DNA of 64,000 nucleotides, taken from Corynebacterium sp. MSK041 (lineage in GTDB: Bacteria; Actinomycetota; Actinomycetes; Mycobacteriales; Mycobacteriaceae). Both the position numbers and the translations under genes were made by a program. The notes under the pieces were generated by a model, which had not been told where the DNA came from, did not search any database, and worked only from the letters and a program-made list of their open reading frames with translations. Positions 54,326 through 62,489 of this stretch are shown piece after piece. Where the stretch lies: contig NZ_JASPJK010000003.1 in the NCBI RefSeq assembly GCF_030232265.1, forward strand, positions 155,473 to 219,472, in the 5' to 3' direction. Every line of letters starts with the position of its first letter. Position 1 is the first letter of the stretch.

Positions 54326-54936
54326 TGATTTTCTCCCTCAGCCTCTTCTGCTCCAGCCAGGCGCAGGTACTCTTCGCGCAGCGCGTAAACAGTGTCCGCG
54401 TCAAAAATATGGCGTAGCACCGGTGAGACCACGTAGCGGCCGTCTGTCTCTGTCTCCGTGAGCAGGCTGTACTTGTTCTTGATCGTGTTGATCGCCGCAT
54501 CAAAACGGCGCTTAAACCCAGCCTCATCGCGGTTATCCACCGCCCGGACGTACCCAATCGCGGTGTACAGCTCATCCTCACCCACCACCACGCGCTCACC
54601 GGGCGTACTCATGCCCAGCTCATGGCGCAGCTGCAGAAGGATCGCTGTTTGCAGGTGCGTCAGGGCATCCGTGCGCAGCACCGGCGGGACGTGCACATCA
54701 TCATTATCCGGGCGCACGTGCCGGGTGAACGCGATGCCGGCCTCCTCATCAATGACCAACTCCAAGAACACATCGTGCAGCCAGCTGCGCAACGCCTCCT
54801 TGTCGCTCAAGATGGCGTTCCACGTGTCCTTCTTCCTGTCTGCACTGATCAGCGGCCCTTTGAGCAAATCCACCAACGCCCGGCGCGACTCATAGGACAA
54901 CGTTCCCGTGTCCCCGCTCCACAATGCTTCCGTCAT
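54322..54936 (-). CDS. jetB: Wadjet JetB/MksE kite subunit
   Basis: 204 aa from ATG 54934-54936, which forms an ATGA overlap with the jetA stop; upstream in-frame ATGs lie inside jetA. A winged-helix DUF4194 protein, with VVVGEDELYTAIGYVRAVDNRDEAGFKRRFDAAI and KNKYSLLTETETDGRYVVSP. It bridges the kleisin JetA and the SMC JetC. Confidence 0.92.
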   Translation of the reverse strand: MTEALWSGDTGTLSYESRRALVDLLKGPLISADRKKDTWNAILSDKEALRSWLHDVFLELVIDEEAGIAFTRHVRPDNDDVHVPPVLRTDALTHLQTAILLQLRHELGMSTPGERVVVGEDELYTAIGYVRAVDNRDEAGFKRRFDAAINTIKNKYSLLTETETDGRYVVSPVLRHIFDADTVYALREEYLRLAGAEEAEGENQ

Positions 54937-56399
54937 CGCATCTCCTCTACTGATGTGGCATCGAAGGTCCATAGCGGGATCGCCGCTACGCGCACAGACC
55001 CATCATCTTCCTCAAAGCGCACTGTTTCACGCCCATCCAACTGAACACCAAACTGCATGGCCAGGTACACCGTCCCCACCACCGATGCCAGGCCCTGCGT
55101 CGCGGGGTGGCGTCTAAGCACATCCGCGATAGAGGGTTTGCCCTGTTTGTGGACGGCCTCAGCGATTGCGTCGGAAAGCTCCTCAAGGTCAATCTCCGAT
55201 TCACGCACGAGTTCAAGCAACGCCTCGGCATCCCCCTCCGTGGCCTCGAAGCGCTCCACATCCGACGTGATCACCTCCGCCCCCGGATCCGCCAACTTGA
55301 TCTGGGCGACAGAATTCACAGCCATGCCGATCCGCTGCAGCGGTGTATCCATCCGCTTCGTCGGCGAAAGCTCTTCAGCCTCCGCCGCATCCGCCGCAAG
55401 CTTGCGCGTGTCTCGCAACAGCTCGATCATCCGACGGTCCTCCGCGAACTGCTCACTCGACACGTAGTTGCGCAGGTTCCGCGCCAGCCGTGTCATCATC
55501 CGATTAACCTCATAACCTGCGTCTTCCAGGTTGCGGAAAAGATTCCTCAACTGCGAACGCGTCTCCTGGTCCAGCACACCACCATCAACGCGTTCCAAGA
55601 TCTCCGCGATCCAGGACTCCACCCACGCGCCATGCTCCGCGTCCACCACCAGCCGGTAAAATCCGTTGAAGCTCCGCCCGGCATCTGATTCCGAAATCAC
55701 ATCCACACCGGCGAAGATTTCCTCCAGCACATCACCCCGGTTACCCTCCGGATCCAGCAGCTGCCTGCGCAAATCCAGGTTCAGCACTTCCAACTGGTGC
55801 CGCACACGCGCAAAATCACTCGGGATCGCCGACGCCATGCCCAAAATATCGCCCACCCGCTCCTGCACGCTCGCATTCGAAGGCAGCTCAAACTCGCCGC
55901 GCTCCACGCTCGCGATCAGCTCATCCACGCGCTCACGCTGCCGATACAGATGTTCCAGACGCGTCGCAATATTCGGGTCCGTGTCCCGCGCGAGGTCCTG
56001 CAAAGCATTGCTTATCGACGCCACCCTACTCGCCGTCACCGCCGAATACGGACCCCCAACCCGGTCCATCATCTGCAGCGCCAACAGCCCGTCCTCGCTC
56101 GGCTCCAGCGTCTCCCCCGTCACCTGGGTGCCCGATTTGCGGACCAGCCACCCCGCCTTCACCCAATCATTGCAGTACGCCTGCGGGGTCTTCGGCAGGT
56201 CAAAGGTGTCGCGCAGCAGCGAAAAATCGGCGGCCATCCGCTCATAGACTTCGCTGGCAGGCCTCGGCTCGGCGCCGCGCGGGAAGTAATCAGCGATCAA
56301 GGCCAGGACCACAGGCGCATGGTCAGCGTGCAGGAGGCGCACTGCCGCCGACTGTTCCTTCTGGCGCTTGAATGTCAGCGCCCGGGCCTGAAGAGCCAT
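54933..56399 (-). CDS. jetA: Wadjet JetA/MksF kleisin
   Basis: 488 aa, DUF3375 family. An N-terminal winged helix (about 20-110), a helical middle with coiled coil (DLARDTDPNIATRLEHLYRQRERV) and the C-terminal wing with LGLRR-type blocks (SIADVLRRHPATQGLASVVG). First gene of the operon. TAAGAT (56406-56411, minus strand) ends six bases before the ATG, a probable leaderless -10. Confidence 0.94.
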   Translation of the reverse strand: MALQARALTFKRQKEQSAAVRLLHADHAPVVLALIADYFPRGAEPRPASEVYERMAADFSLLRDTFDLPKTPQAYCNDWVKAGWLVRKSGTQVTGETLEPSEDGLLALQMMDRVGGPYSAVTASRVASISNALQDLARDTDPNIATRLEHLYRQRERVDELIASVERGEFELPSNASVQERVGDILGMASAIPSDFARVRHQLEVLNLDLRRQLLDPEGNRGDVLEEIFAGVDVISESDAGRSFNGFYRLVVDAEHGAWVESWIAEILERVDGGVLDQETRSQLRNLFRNLEDAGYEVNRMMTRLARNLRNYVSSEQFAEDRRMIELLRDTRKLAADAAEAEELSPTKRMDTPLQRIGMAVNSVAQIKLADPGAEVITSDVERFEATEGDAEALLELVRESEIDLEELSDAIAEAVHKQGKPSIADVLRRHPATQGLASVVGTVYLAMQFGVQLDGRETVRFEEDDGSVRVAAIPLWTFDATSVEEMR

Positions 56400-56405
56400 A
56401 CGTCG

Positions 56406-56411
56406 ATCTTA
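56406..56411 (-). promoter_or_regulatory. -10 box of the Wadjet operon
   Basis: TAAGAT on the minus strand, six bases before the jetA ATG. No good -35 is visible at 17 bp spacing. The 158-bp gap to the next gene holds nothing else that I recognise. Confidence 0.45.
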
Positions 56412-56557
56412 TGAGCAGGACCCCGCCCCCGCTAAACGACGCCCCGCTGGCCCCATGTTCACAATTCCCGGGAGCTGAGGGCACGCGACCGGGCAAAGCT
56501 CCCCCCCCTAATGGCAACTAATGGGGCGCAGTTCACAGCAGTTCAGTGCAAGTGCGT

Positions 56558-57223
56558 TTATCGTTGGCGTGGTGTCCACGTAGTCAAGCTGGCGATATCC
56601 TTTTGGTGGGCGACCCACCCTTTAATCAAACGTGCAACTTCATCACTCGACGGAGTGAAAGTGAAGAACTGTTCACCTGTATCCGCATTGCGGTATTCTA
56701 CAGCCCAGTCCTGGTTCTCAGCCTCCCACCGCGCACGGATATGACTGGTACGCACATCATCATAATCATCCTCCTCATCATCACTGTTGCGTTGAGAAAC
56801 AACAATAAAACTCTCACTCCCTTTAGGGATGGTGATGTTGGTCATGAACTCGAGCCTCTCATCAACCAGTTCCGGGGAATAATACGGCAGATCATCTTCG
56901 TAGGTGCGAATGCGATGAGTGGGACGTTCCGTACCACGGGTGACAACGTAACTAAATTTGGGCACCGCAAGGCACACATGGTTCTCAATGGCAATCTTAT
57001 CCCGATTCTTTGCAAGTGAACTGGGGTATGGGTGGTTGACAGTCAACCCGATAATCCCATCCCCAATGACCTCAAAACTAGGGATGTACTCACCAAGGAC
57101 TTGTTCACCGAAGCGCTCCAACGCCGGAGTAGAACGAGGCGGCAGCGCCAAACGCTGCGGCACACTAGGCAACAAAAGCTTCTCTGCAGTTGGCTCAACC
57201 GCAATAATGTCAGGCAAGGTCAT
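56558..57223 (-). CDS. Unrecognised cytosolic protein next to the Wadjet operon
   Basis: 221 aa from the third of three nearby ATGs (57221-57223), about seven bases after AAAGG; the earlier ATGs overlap that site. No membrane segment. Visible features are a Pro-rich N-terminus (LLLPSVPQRLALPPRSTP), an acidic run (NSDDEEDDYDD) and a late QDWAVEYRNADTGEQFFTFTP. It lies downstream of, and on the same strand as, the 57412-58281 gene and the RHS-HNH fragment, so it could be part of an immunity set. It is not a Wadjet component by position, since jetA has its own promoter. Confidence 0.6.
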   Translation of the reverse strand: MTLPDIIAVEPTAEKLLLPSVPQRLALPPRSTPALERFGEQVLGEYIPSFEVIGDGIIGLTVNHPYPSSLAKNRDKIAIENHVCLAVPKFSYVVTRGTERPTHRIRTYEDDLPYYSPELVDERLEFMTNITIPKGSESFIVVSQRNSDDEEDDYDDVRTSHIRARWEAENQDWAVEYRNADTGEQFFTFTPSSDEVARLIKGWVAHQKDIASLTTWTPRQR

Positions 57224-57261
57224 TACCATCATCCTTTTTCAAAATCAGGTGATCATGGTCT

Positions 57262-57333
57262 TCAGAAAACACTATCTTCACAGGACTTAATCCCCACCAA
57301 ACGGGCAACTTCTGTTGCAATGCTTTCACTCAT
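57262..57333 (-). CDS. Possible 23-aa small open reading frame
   Basis: Reads SESIATEVARLVGIKSCEDS after the initiator, with AGAAAG eight bases upstream. It sits between the two unrecognised genes. It may be a real leader peptide or the remnant of a lost gene; nothing else supports it. Confidence 0.25.
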   Translation of the reverse strand: MSESIATEVARLVGIKSCEDSVF

Positions 57334-57411
57334 AGAACACACTTTCTAGCAACTGGAAGGAAACAGCCACAACAGTCTCGCAGTGTCTAACCTGGCCCTA
57401 GTGTTACAACG

Positions 57412-58281
57412 CTAATAAGGCTGGTTGGGATTTTGGTACCGGATGGTGCCATCTTCCAAGATCGTGCCATCACTTAGACGCACCGCTGCAAGCCCCCACA
57501 GCTTCGCTTCATCACGAATACCAAACTCACTCATCGAATCATCTTCAAGATTCAAACGTAAATCCACAAAGTTCCTGCCACGGCCGAGCACAGTGGCAAC
57601 ATCATCCCAACGGTGCGTAACCATCGCAATAGCATCCGTCAACACCGCAGAATCATCAGCATCAAAACTCATCGCCTGATACCTCTCGGAACTCAACGCC
57701 TGCCCACCAGTATCAACATAACGATAATTCTCAATCGGATAATCAGGGTGAATCTCCCCATACCCGGGCTCATAGCCCGCAGAGGCACCAAGCGTGGTCA
57801 CCTTCACCGTCGCAGTGAAATCACTAAACGCCATACGATCATCCGTTACAGCATTATTCGCCCGGATGACATACGTGCCGGGCTGCGTTTCATCAATAAG
57901 CATCGCCTGATTGCCATAATTAAACTCGAACTGGTCCCCAAGACGAGGATCAAGCCACGCGTTTGTCACCAACACCACCGGGTCATCACCAAGCTTGTCA
58001 ACAATAATCCACCCCCGGTTAGCCTCCCCATGAACCCCAATAACAGTCTCGGCTTTATCAACACCGGTGAACCGAAAACTACACCGAATTGCACTCAACT
58101 GGATAGCAACCTCACCTACAGGATGCGGGGAATCAAACTCCCACTCAATCAGGGTTTCCACCCCCGGCTCCGGAAACACCCGCAAGCCCAGATGCAGAGT
58201 CTTCCCCTCAAACTCAATAGTCCTCGCCCGTGGATCCTTGGACGTGGCCTCCATAAACATCTCATTGAAAGTCTTTGACAT
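57412..58281 (-). CDS. Unrecognised protein, candidate immunity partner of the RHS-HNH tip
   Basis: 289 aa from ATG 58279-58281, with AGAGGAAG upstream. It starts 28 bp after the stop of the RHS fragment, where immunity genes usually lie. Mostly beta-type sequence: LIEWEFDSPHPVGEVAIQL, GWIIVDKLGDDPVVLVTNAW and a TFTATVKV-like strand. No signal peptide or membrane helix. Much longer than most immunity proteins. Family not known to me; the immunity role is inference from position. Confidence 0.6.
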   Translation of the reverse strand: MSKTFNEMFMEATSKDPRARTIEFEGKTLHLGLRVFPEPGVETLIEWEFDSPHPVGEVAIQLSAIRCSFRFTGVDKAETVIGVHGEANRGWIIVDKLGDDPVVLVTNAWLDPRLGDQFEFNYGNQAMLIDETQPGTYVIRANNAVTDDRMAFSDFTATVKVTTLGASAGYEPGYGEIHPDYPIENYRYVDTGGQALSSERYQAMSFDADDSAVLTDAIAMVTHRWDDVATVLGRGRNFVDLRLNLEDDSMSEFGIRDEAKLWGLAAVRLSDGTILEDGTIRYQNPNQPY

Positions 58282-58309
58282 GGTCTTCCTCTCTATTTCG
58301 GCGATATGG

Positions 58310-59059
58310 TCAGTACCCAGGGTGACGATACGGGTCGATTGCTGCATGATCTTGGGACCAACGAGCAACCAATTCTTTCCCTCCATCACGGTAAGGAATC
58401 GGCTCATGACTGACCTCCATGGTTTCCCAACCACCACTGTCAGGCATGGCATCCTGCTTTTTACTATTGACTCGCTGTGGTCCTTGCCCCTTCCGCATCC
58501 GCTCCACTGCATCCTTGCCATATGCGTCGGCGTTAAAGGCGGCTTCGTTCTTCCAGAACCGCGCTCGCTGCGTACTTCTGCTAGGTGCATCACCGTTTTT
58601 CATGACGTCAGCGTGATGGTCACCCACTTTCCAACGCCGATCTCGGTATTTTTCTGTGGGTGTTGAGTTCCGTGCAAGCGCTTTGTGCGGATCGTGCAAC
58701 CCGAGGTAGTCATACCAGTGGGAGGCATGGTCGACGTAGCCTTGAGCCGAAGCGATCCCAGGCCTAACGCCTAGTGGGTCTTGGGCGTTGTAGACGCCAG
58801 CTTTCGGATTGTAGTATCGATAGCGATTGTAAGCTCAGCCCGACTCGGTATCCATGTACTGGCCAGCGTACAAGAGTGGTGACGAGGCTGATCCGTTCCA
58901 AATGCGCACACCGTAAAGAGTTTGGGTTGCTTGTCCAACGACCTGGCCTGACAAAGGGTCAATCAGTTCTTGCGGAGAACCTGCCAAGTCGGTTGTGATC
59001 AGAATGAACCGTGGCTCTAATAGTCCGCACTTAGCAGGGTTTTGCTCAATCTCGCTTAC
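58310..59059 (-). pseudogene. Orphan RHS C-terminal tip with HNH-type toxin end, 5' lost, internal stop
   Basis: Reading leftward from the IS edge at 59059: RHS core (TTDLAGSPQELIDP, TLYGVRIWNG, SPLLYAGQYMDTESG), a TGA at 58835-58837 where the sister tip has Trp, then AYNRYRYYNP, YNAQDPLGV, YVDHASHWYDYLGL marking the end of the core. A toxin tip of about 125 aa follows, with SHEPIPYRDGGKELVARW and QDHAAIDPYRHPGY, the conserved H..EP...DG and H pattern of HNH/Endo VII-like RHS nucleases. The toxin frame itself is open. The 5' part of the gene has been replaced by an IS3 element, so it is probably silent, a donor for tip exchange. Confidence 0.75.
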
Positions 59060-59108
59060 TGAAGTGTCCTGGGTTTAGTTCCGATCGTTTCTAGAGGAGG
59101 ATTGGATC

Positions 59109-59426
59109 ATGCCTAGGAAGTTCAGTGACGAGTTCAAGGACAAGGCGGTGAGGTTGGCCGAGGAGCTCGTTGAGCTTGAGGGGTGTTCGAAGTGGGCGGC
59201 GGCGGAGGAGATCGGCGAGAAGCTCGGCGTCTCGGCGCACACGTTCAACAACTGGTTGAAACCTGTCAAAGCGTCCCCCGACGTTCAGCGGAGCACTGGC
59301 GAGTCGGTTGACGACGAACTGAAGCGTCTGCGGCAGGAGAACAAAGAGCTGCGCAGAGCGAACGAGATCTTAAAGACCGCGTCAGCTTTTTTCGCAGCGG
59401 AACTCGACCGTCCCACCAGAAGATGA
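59109..59426 (+). CDS. IS3-family transposase OrfA
   Basis: 105 aa. HTH_Tnp_1 domain (KFSDEFKDKAVRLAEELV, AAEEIGEKLGVSAHTFNNWL) and a leucine-zipper end (LKRLRQENKELRRANEILK). Its stop overlaps the OrfB start (ATGA at 59423-59426), and OrfB is in the -1 frame. A run of six T near the end of OrfA could allow frameshift production of the OrfAB transposase. Confidence 0.92.
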   Translation: MPRKFSDEFKDKAVRLAEELVELEGCSKWAAAEEIGEKLGVSAHTFNNWLKPVKASPDVQRSTGESVDDELKRLRQENKELRRANEILKTASAFFAAELDRPTRR

Positions 59427-60337
59427 TCGAATACATCGACACGTATCGCGATCGCTTCGGGGTCGAGGCCATCTGTCGCACGTTAAGGCAGACAGAATGT
59501 GGGTTTATCACCTCTCGCGGCTACCGAGCAGCGAAAACACGAGCCCCGTCGGCCAGGAGCTTGTCAGACGCGCTGCTTATCCCCGAATTGGTGAGAGTCT
59601 TCGAGGACAACTTCAGCGTGTACGGGGTACGCAAGATGTGGAAGGCCATGCAGCGCGCTGGCTGGGACATCGGTCGGGATCAGACGGCACGGTTGATGAA
59701 ACTCGCCGGCATCCAAGGCCGCAGAAGGGGCCGCACTCCGATCACAACGCTTCGGGCTGATGTCCTGGATCGTCGCCCTGATCTGGTGAATCGTGACTTC
59801 ACCGCGTCAGCGCCGCACCGGCTGTGGGTCGCTGACATCACCTACGTGCATACCCTGTCGGGGTTTGCGTGCACCGCGTTCATCACCGATGTGTACTCCC
59901 GCAAGATTGTCGGGGTTGCCACCAGGGCGAGCATGCGCACCGATGAGCTGCCTCTTGAGGCTTTTGAGCACGCTCCTTATCAGGCAGGTGATCTTCGTGC
60001 TGAAGGACTAGTCCACCACAGCGATCGCGGCTCGCAGTACGTGTCCATCCGCTACGGTGAGGCGCTCGCTCAAGCTGGGATCGATCCGTCCGTTGGCACC
60101 GTCGGCGATTCCTACGACAACGCGTTGGAGGAAACGGTCAACGGTCTCTACAAGACCGAGCTGATCTATCCCCACCGGCCGTGGACGTCGGTTGGGGAAG
60201 TCGAAATCGCGACCCTTCGCTGGGTGTACTGGTGGAACAACCACCGCCTGCACGAGTCATTGGGATACATCACCCCACAAGAGATGGAAGACGCCTACTA
60301 TCAACAATCACACGCCCAGCCGTTGGGCGTTCAATAA
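59423..60337 (+). CDS. IS3-family transposase OrfB (DDE integrase)
   Basis: 304 aa. HTH_21 N-terminus and rve core with the triad: Asp in LWVADITYVHT, Asp in HHSDRGSQYVS and Glu in DNALEETVNGLYKTEL. Intact and probably active. Confidence 0.93.
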   Translation: MIEYIDTYRDRFGVEAICRTLRQTECGFITSRGYRAAKTRAPSARSLSDALLIPELVRVFEDNFSVYGVRKMWKAMQRAGWDIGRDQTARLMKLAGIQGRRRGRTPITTLRADVLDRRPDLVNRDFTASAPHRLWVADITYVHTLSGFACTAFITDVYSRKIVGVATRASMRTDELPLEAFEHAPYQAGDLRAEGLVHHSDRGSQYVSIRYGEALAQAGIDPSVGTVGDSYDNALEETVNGLYKTELIYPHRPWTSVGEVEIATLRWVYWWNNHRLHESLGYITPQEMEDAYYQQSHAQPLGVQ

Positions 60338-60362
60338 GCGGAACGAAAACCAGGACGCTTCA

Positions 60363-60861
60363 CCGTGCTGATCGTATCCGGGCTCATATCCACCCCCAGC
60401 GTGGTCGCGAGGTGGTGCTGGATATCACGCACCGTCATCCCGCCGGCGTACAGCGAGATGATCATGTCATCGAGCTCAGTGAGCCTACGGGCACCTTTTG
60501 GCACCATCTGCGGGCGAAACGTACCAGCACGATCCCGTGGCATGGTGATATCTCGCACACCATAAGCAGAGCCGACAGTTTCGGTGTAGGACCCGTTGCG
60601 GTAGTTCGCCGCACCAACAGCATCCATCTGGGCTTTCGCTTTACGATCCGAATGCTCATAGCCCAGGTGAGCTTCCATTTCCGCCTGCAAACCAGCGTTG
60701 ATCGAGGCCTGCAAAAGCCCTTTGACCAAATCGCTAGCATCATCGGCAGAAGTCGACAGCTCACCAATCAGCTTGGCGATCTCAGGGTTATCCATCAGCT
60801 TTGCACTGATCTCATTGACCTTGTCCTGGTCATAGTTTTTCTTCGGTGACACCGTAGTCAT
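60363..60861 (-). pseudogene. IS256-family transposase, 3' part removed at the IS3 junction
   Basis: The first about 166 codons of a mutator-type transposase: LVKGLLQASINAGLQAEMEAHLGY, NYRNGSYTETV and ELDDMIISLYAGGMTVRDIQ. It stops matching after SPDTIST at 60363, where the IS3 element begins; the open frame then runs into IS3 terminal sequence. Full family members are about 400 aa, so the DDE core is lost. Confidence 0.88.
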
Positions 60862-60915
60862 TATCGGTGAAACTCCTTCTGAATCAGAGCCTCACACACA
60901 AACTTCCTAACACCC

Positions 60916-60995
60916 CCCAGACCGCCAACGAAAAAGAAACAGCTGCCTAACCATCAGGTAGCTCGACTACACGTCCACCATTTGCGGGCAACCCC
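60916..60995 (+). mobile_element. 3'-end remnant of an IS3 element, inverted copy of the end at 62490
   Basis: About 80 bp that match, in opposite orientation and with few differences, the end of the element whose OrfB is at 62534-63463. It includes the last codons (NEKETAA against NGKETAA), the stop, and the end AAATGGTGGAC..GGGGTTGCCCGC (reversed). Only the terminus remains. Confidence 0.78.
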
Positions 60996-61007
60996 GTCTC
61001 AGGCGGG

Positions 61008-61580
61008 CTAGTAGGACTCGCTGTCCATCATCGCTTTGTGCTTTTGCCACGCCTGCTCAATCTTGTCAGGTGTCATCTCCGGATTGTCGCCGTACCGCAA
61101 CACGCTGATCTGATCCAATGAGGTCAACTCCTGCATACTCGCCTTCAACGCATTAAAGAAAGTATCAAGGTCCCGTCGCCGGACATCGAGACCGAAGTAC
61201 TCAGGAACATCCTGACGTCGGTACTCCACATGCTGATCATTAAGCCCCGATTCGAAGAAAGAATACAACCGTTGACCAGGCAACTCACTATAGTCAACCA
61301 CGAAATCCAAGGAATCAAAATCAACCAACTGCGAAAGAAACACGCCCGGGGCTCGTTTCGTGTTCGAATAATCCTCATTTACCCACGCGACAGGAGCGAA
61401 TGAGACACCGAGGAAAGAAAACTCCTTGACCCGGTTGTCATAATCCATTCGCACGAACCAGACCAACTCTCCCGATCGCATCGACCACACAAACGAACCA
61501 CCCACAAGAGAACTATCTACCCGCGAAAAATGCTCGTCCAAACAATCAAGCAACACATCCCGAAAGCATTTAGATTTCAT
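61008..61580 (-). CDS. Probable immunity protein for the adjacent RHS toxin
   Basis: 190 aa, acidic, cytosolic, no signal. It starts 18 bp after the stop of the RHS toxin tip, the standard position of the cognate immunity gene. Visible blocks: GGSFVWSMRSGELVWFVRMDY, YSELPGQRLYSFFESGL and MTPDKIEQAWQKHKAMM. The family is not one I can name. AT-richer than the chromosome around it. Confidence 0.65.
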   Translation of the reverse strand: MKSKCFRDVLLDCLDEHFSRVDSSLVGGSFVWSMRSGELVWFVRMDYDNRVKEFSFLGVSFAPVAWVNEDYSNTKRAPGVFLSQLVDFDSLDFVVDYSELPGQRLYSFFESGLNDQHVEYRRQDVPEYFGLDVRRRDLDTFFNALKASMQELTSLDQISVLRYGDNPEMTPDKIEQAWQKHKAMMDSESY

Positions 61581-61598
61581 CGCTCATCCTCTCATTCG

Positions 61599-62489
61599 TC
61601 ACGGCTTATAGAAATCGAGCACGTATTGAACAGTCGGCGGAGTTGCCCCATATTGCTCGGCGATGCCTCGGTTGTAGCTCTCAGCATACTGTTCGTACTT
61701 CGCTAACTGAGCCTTCCCTTTGGCCCTTCCGCTTGGCGTATCCGGCTTAAACTCTCGAACTTCGGTGATGAATCCTTGCTCGTTGGCTGTGTGGGCATCT
61801 GGCCGGAACTTTCCTTTGGATCCCGGTAGCTGCCTATCCACAGTAAAGCCATTGGCTTCCATTACACCGGAATAACGTTTATGTACATTGGTTCCGTACC
61901 TTGCGTCCGGATTCGTGCCCGTGAATTGCCCCTTAGCGTTTCGTCCTTCGTAGATCGGATGAGGGCCTGGTAGGGCATCGTGAGCACTGTGCAGTCCGAG
62001 ATAATCGAACCAATGCGCCGCATGGTCGACATAACCTTGAGCAGAGGCAAGACGCGGTGCCACTCCGAGGGGGTCCTGCGCATTGTATATACCCGCGTGC
62101 GGGTGGTAGTAGCGGTACCGGTTGTAAGCCCAGCCAGATTCTGTATCAAAGTACTGGCCAGCGTAGAGCAGGGGCGAGGAAGTGTGCCCCTGCCAGGTCC
62201 GTTGCCCGTAAAGAGTTTGGTTTGCCACTCCGCTCACCGAACCGGTCTCTGGGTCAACAATCTCTTGCGGGGATCTCGCGAGGTCTGTCACGACGAACTC
62301 AAACTTCGCTTTAACGAGCAGTTGCTGATGTTCGGATTGACCAACTTTTGCACTAAGCACGATCTGCCCGCATAGTTCTCCGGAAGCGGGATCGTTCACC
62401 CACACGTACCCATCACCGGTGATTGACTTGTTAGAATCAGCGGGACGTGATGACCGGTTTGTCCTCGGAAGCTCGCCATCGGAACTATG
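61599..62489 (-). pseudogene. Orphan RHS C-terminal tip with PD-(D/E)XK-like toxin, 5' lost
   Basis: About 296 residues of RHS open through an IS edge at 62489/62490. The core (PASGELCGQIVLSAKVG, FDTESGWAYNRYRYYHP, YNAQDPLGVAPRLASAQGYV, HWFDYLGLHSA) is followed by a toxin domain of about 130 aa. Its motif FRPDAHTANEQGFITEVREF followed by KPD is a D-x(n)-E-x-K arrangement of restriction-endonuclease-like toxins, then GKAQLAKYEQYAESYN. The toxin reading frame is intact; the main body and secretion signals of the RHS gene are absent. Immunity gene directly downstream. Confidence 0.78.

Larger units (their letters stand above)
1353..56019. repeat. Dispersed 10-mer GTCGATAAGC, 14 copies
   Basis: Forward copies start at 16472, 24258, 26816, 32449, 43293, 48440, 54188. 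Reverse-complement copies (GCTTATCGAC) start at 1353, 4571, 13393, 38149, 42085, 47158, 56010. All lie in protein genes, read as Leu-Ile-Asp, Val-Asp-Lys or Ser-Ile-Ser depending on frame. Two near-copies (ACTTATCGAC) lie at about 10175 and 18579. A random 10-mer is expected about 0.1 times in 64 kb. Confidence 0.8.
59060..60362 (+). mobile_element. Complete IS3-family insertion sequence
   Basis: 1303 bp. The terminal repeats TGAAGTGTCCTGGGTTTAGT (left) and TGAAGCGTCCTGGTTTTCGT (right, reversed) share 17 of the first 20 bases and start with TGA. Two overlapping genes are encoded. The flanks differ (RHS fragment on the left, IS256 transposase on the right) and no short target duplication is visible (TAC on the left, CCG on the right), so a deletion or recombination followed insertion. 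Confidence 0.88.

Noticed and set aside
56558..57223. Fifth component of the Wadjet operon
   Set aside because: Same strand but upstream of jetA, which has its own -10 box; Wadjet type I needs only four genes.
58835..58837. TGA as a selenocysteine codon in the RHS fragment
   Set aside because: The sister tip has Trp there, and no SECIS-type hairpin or selenoprotein machinery is seen.
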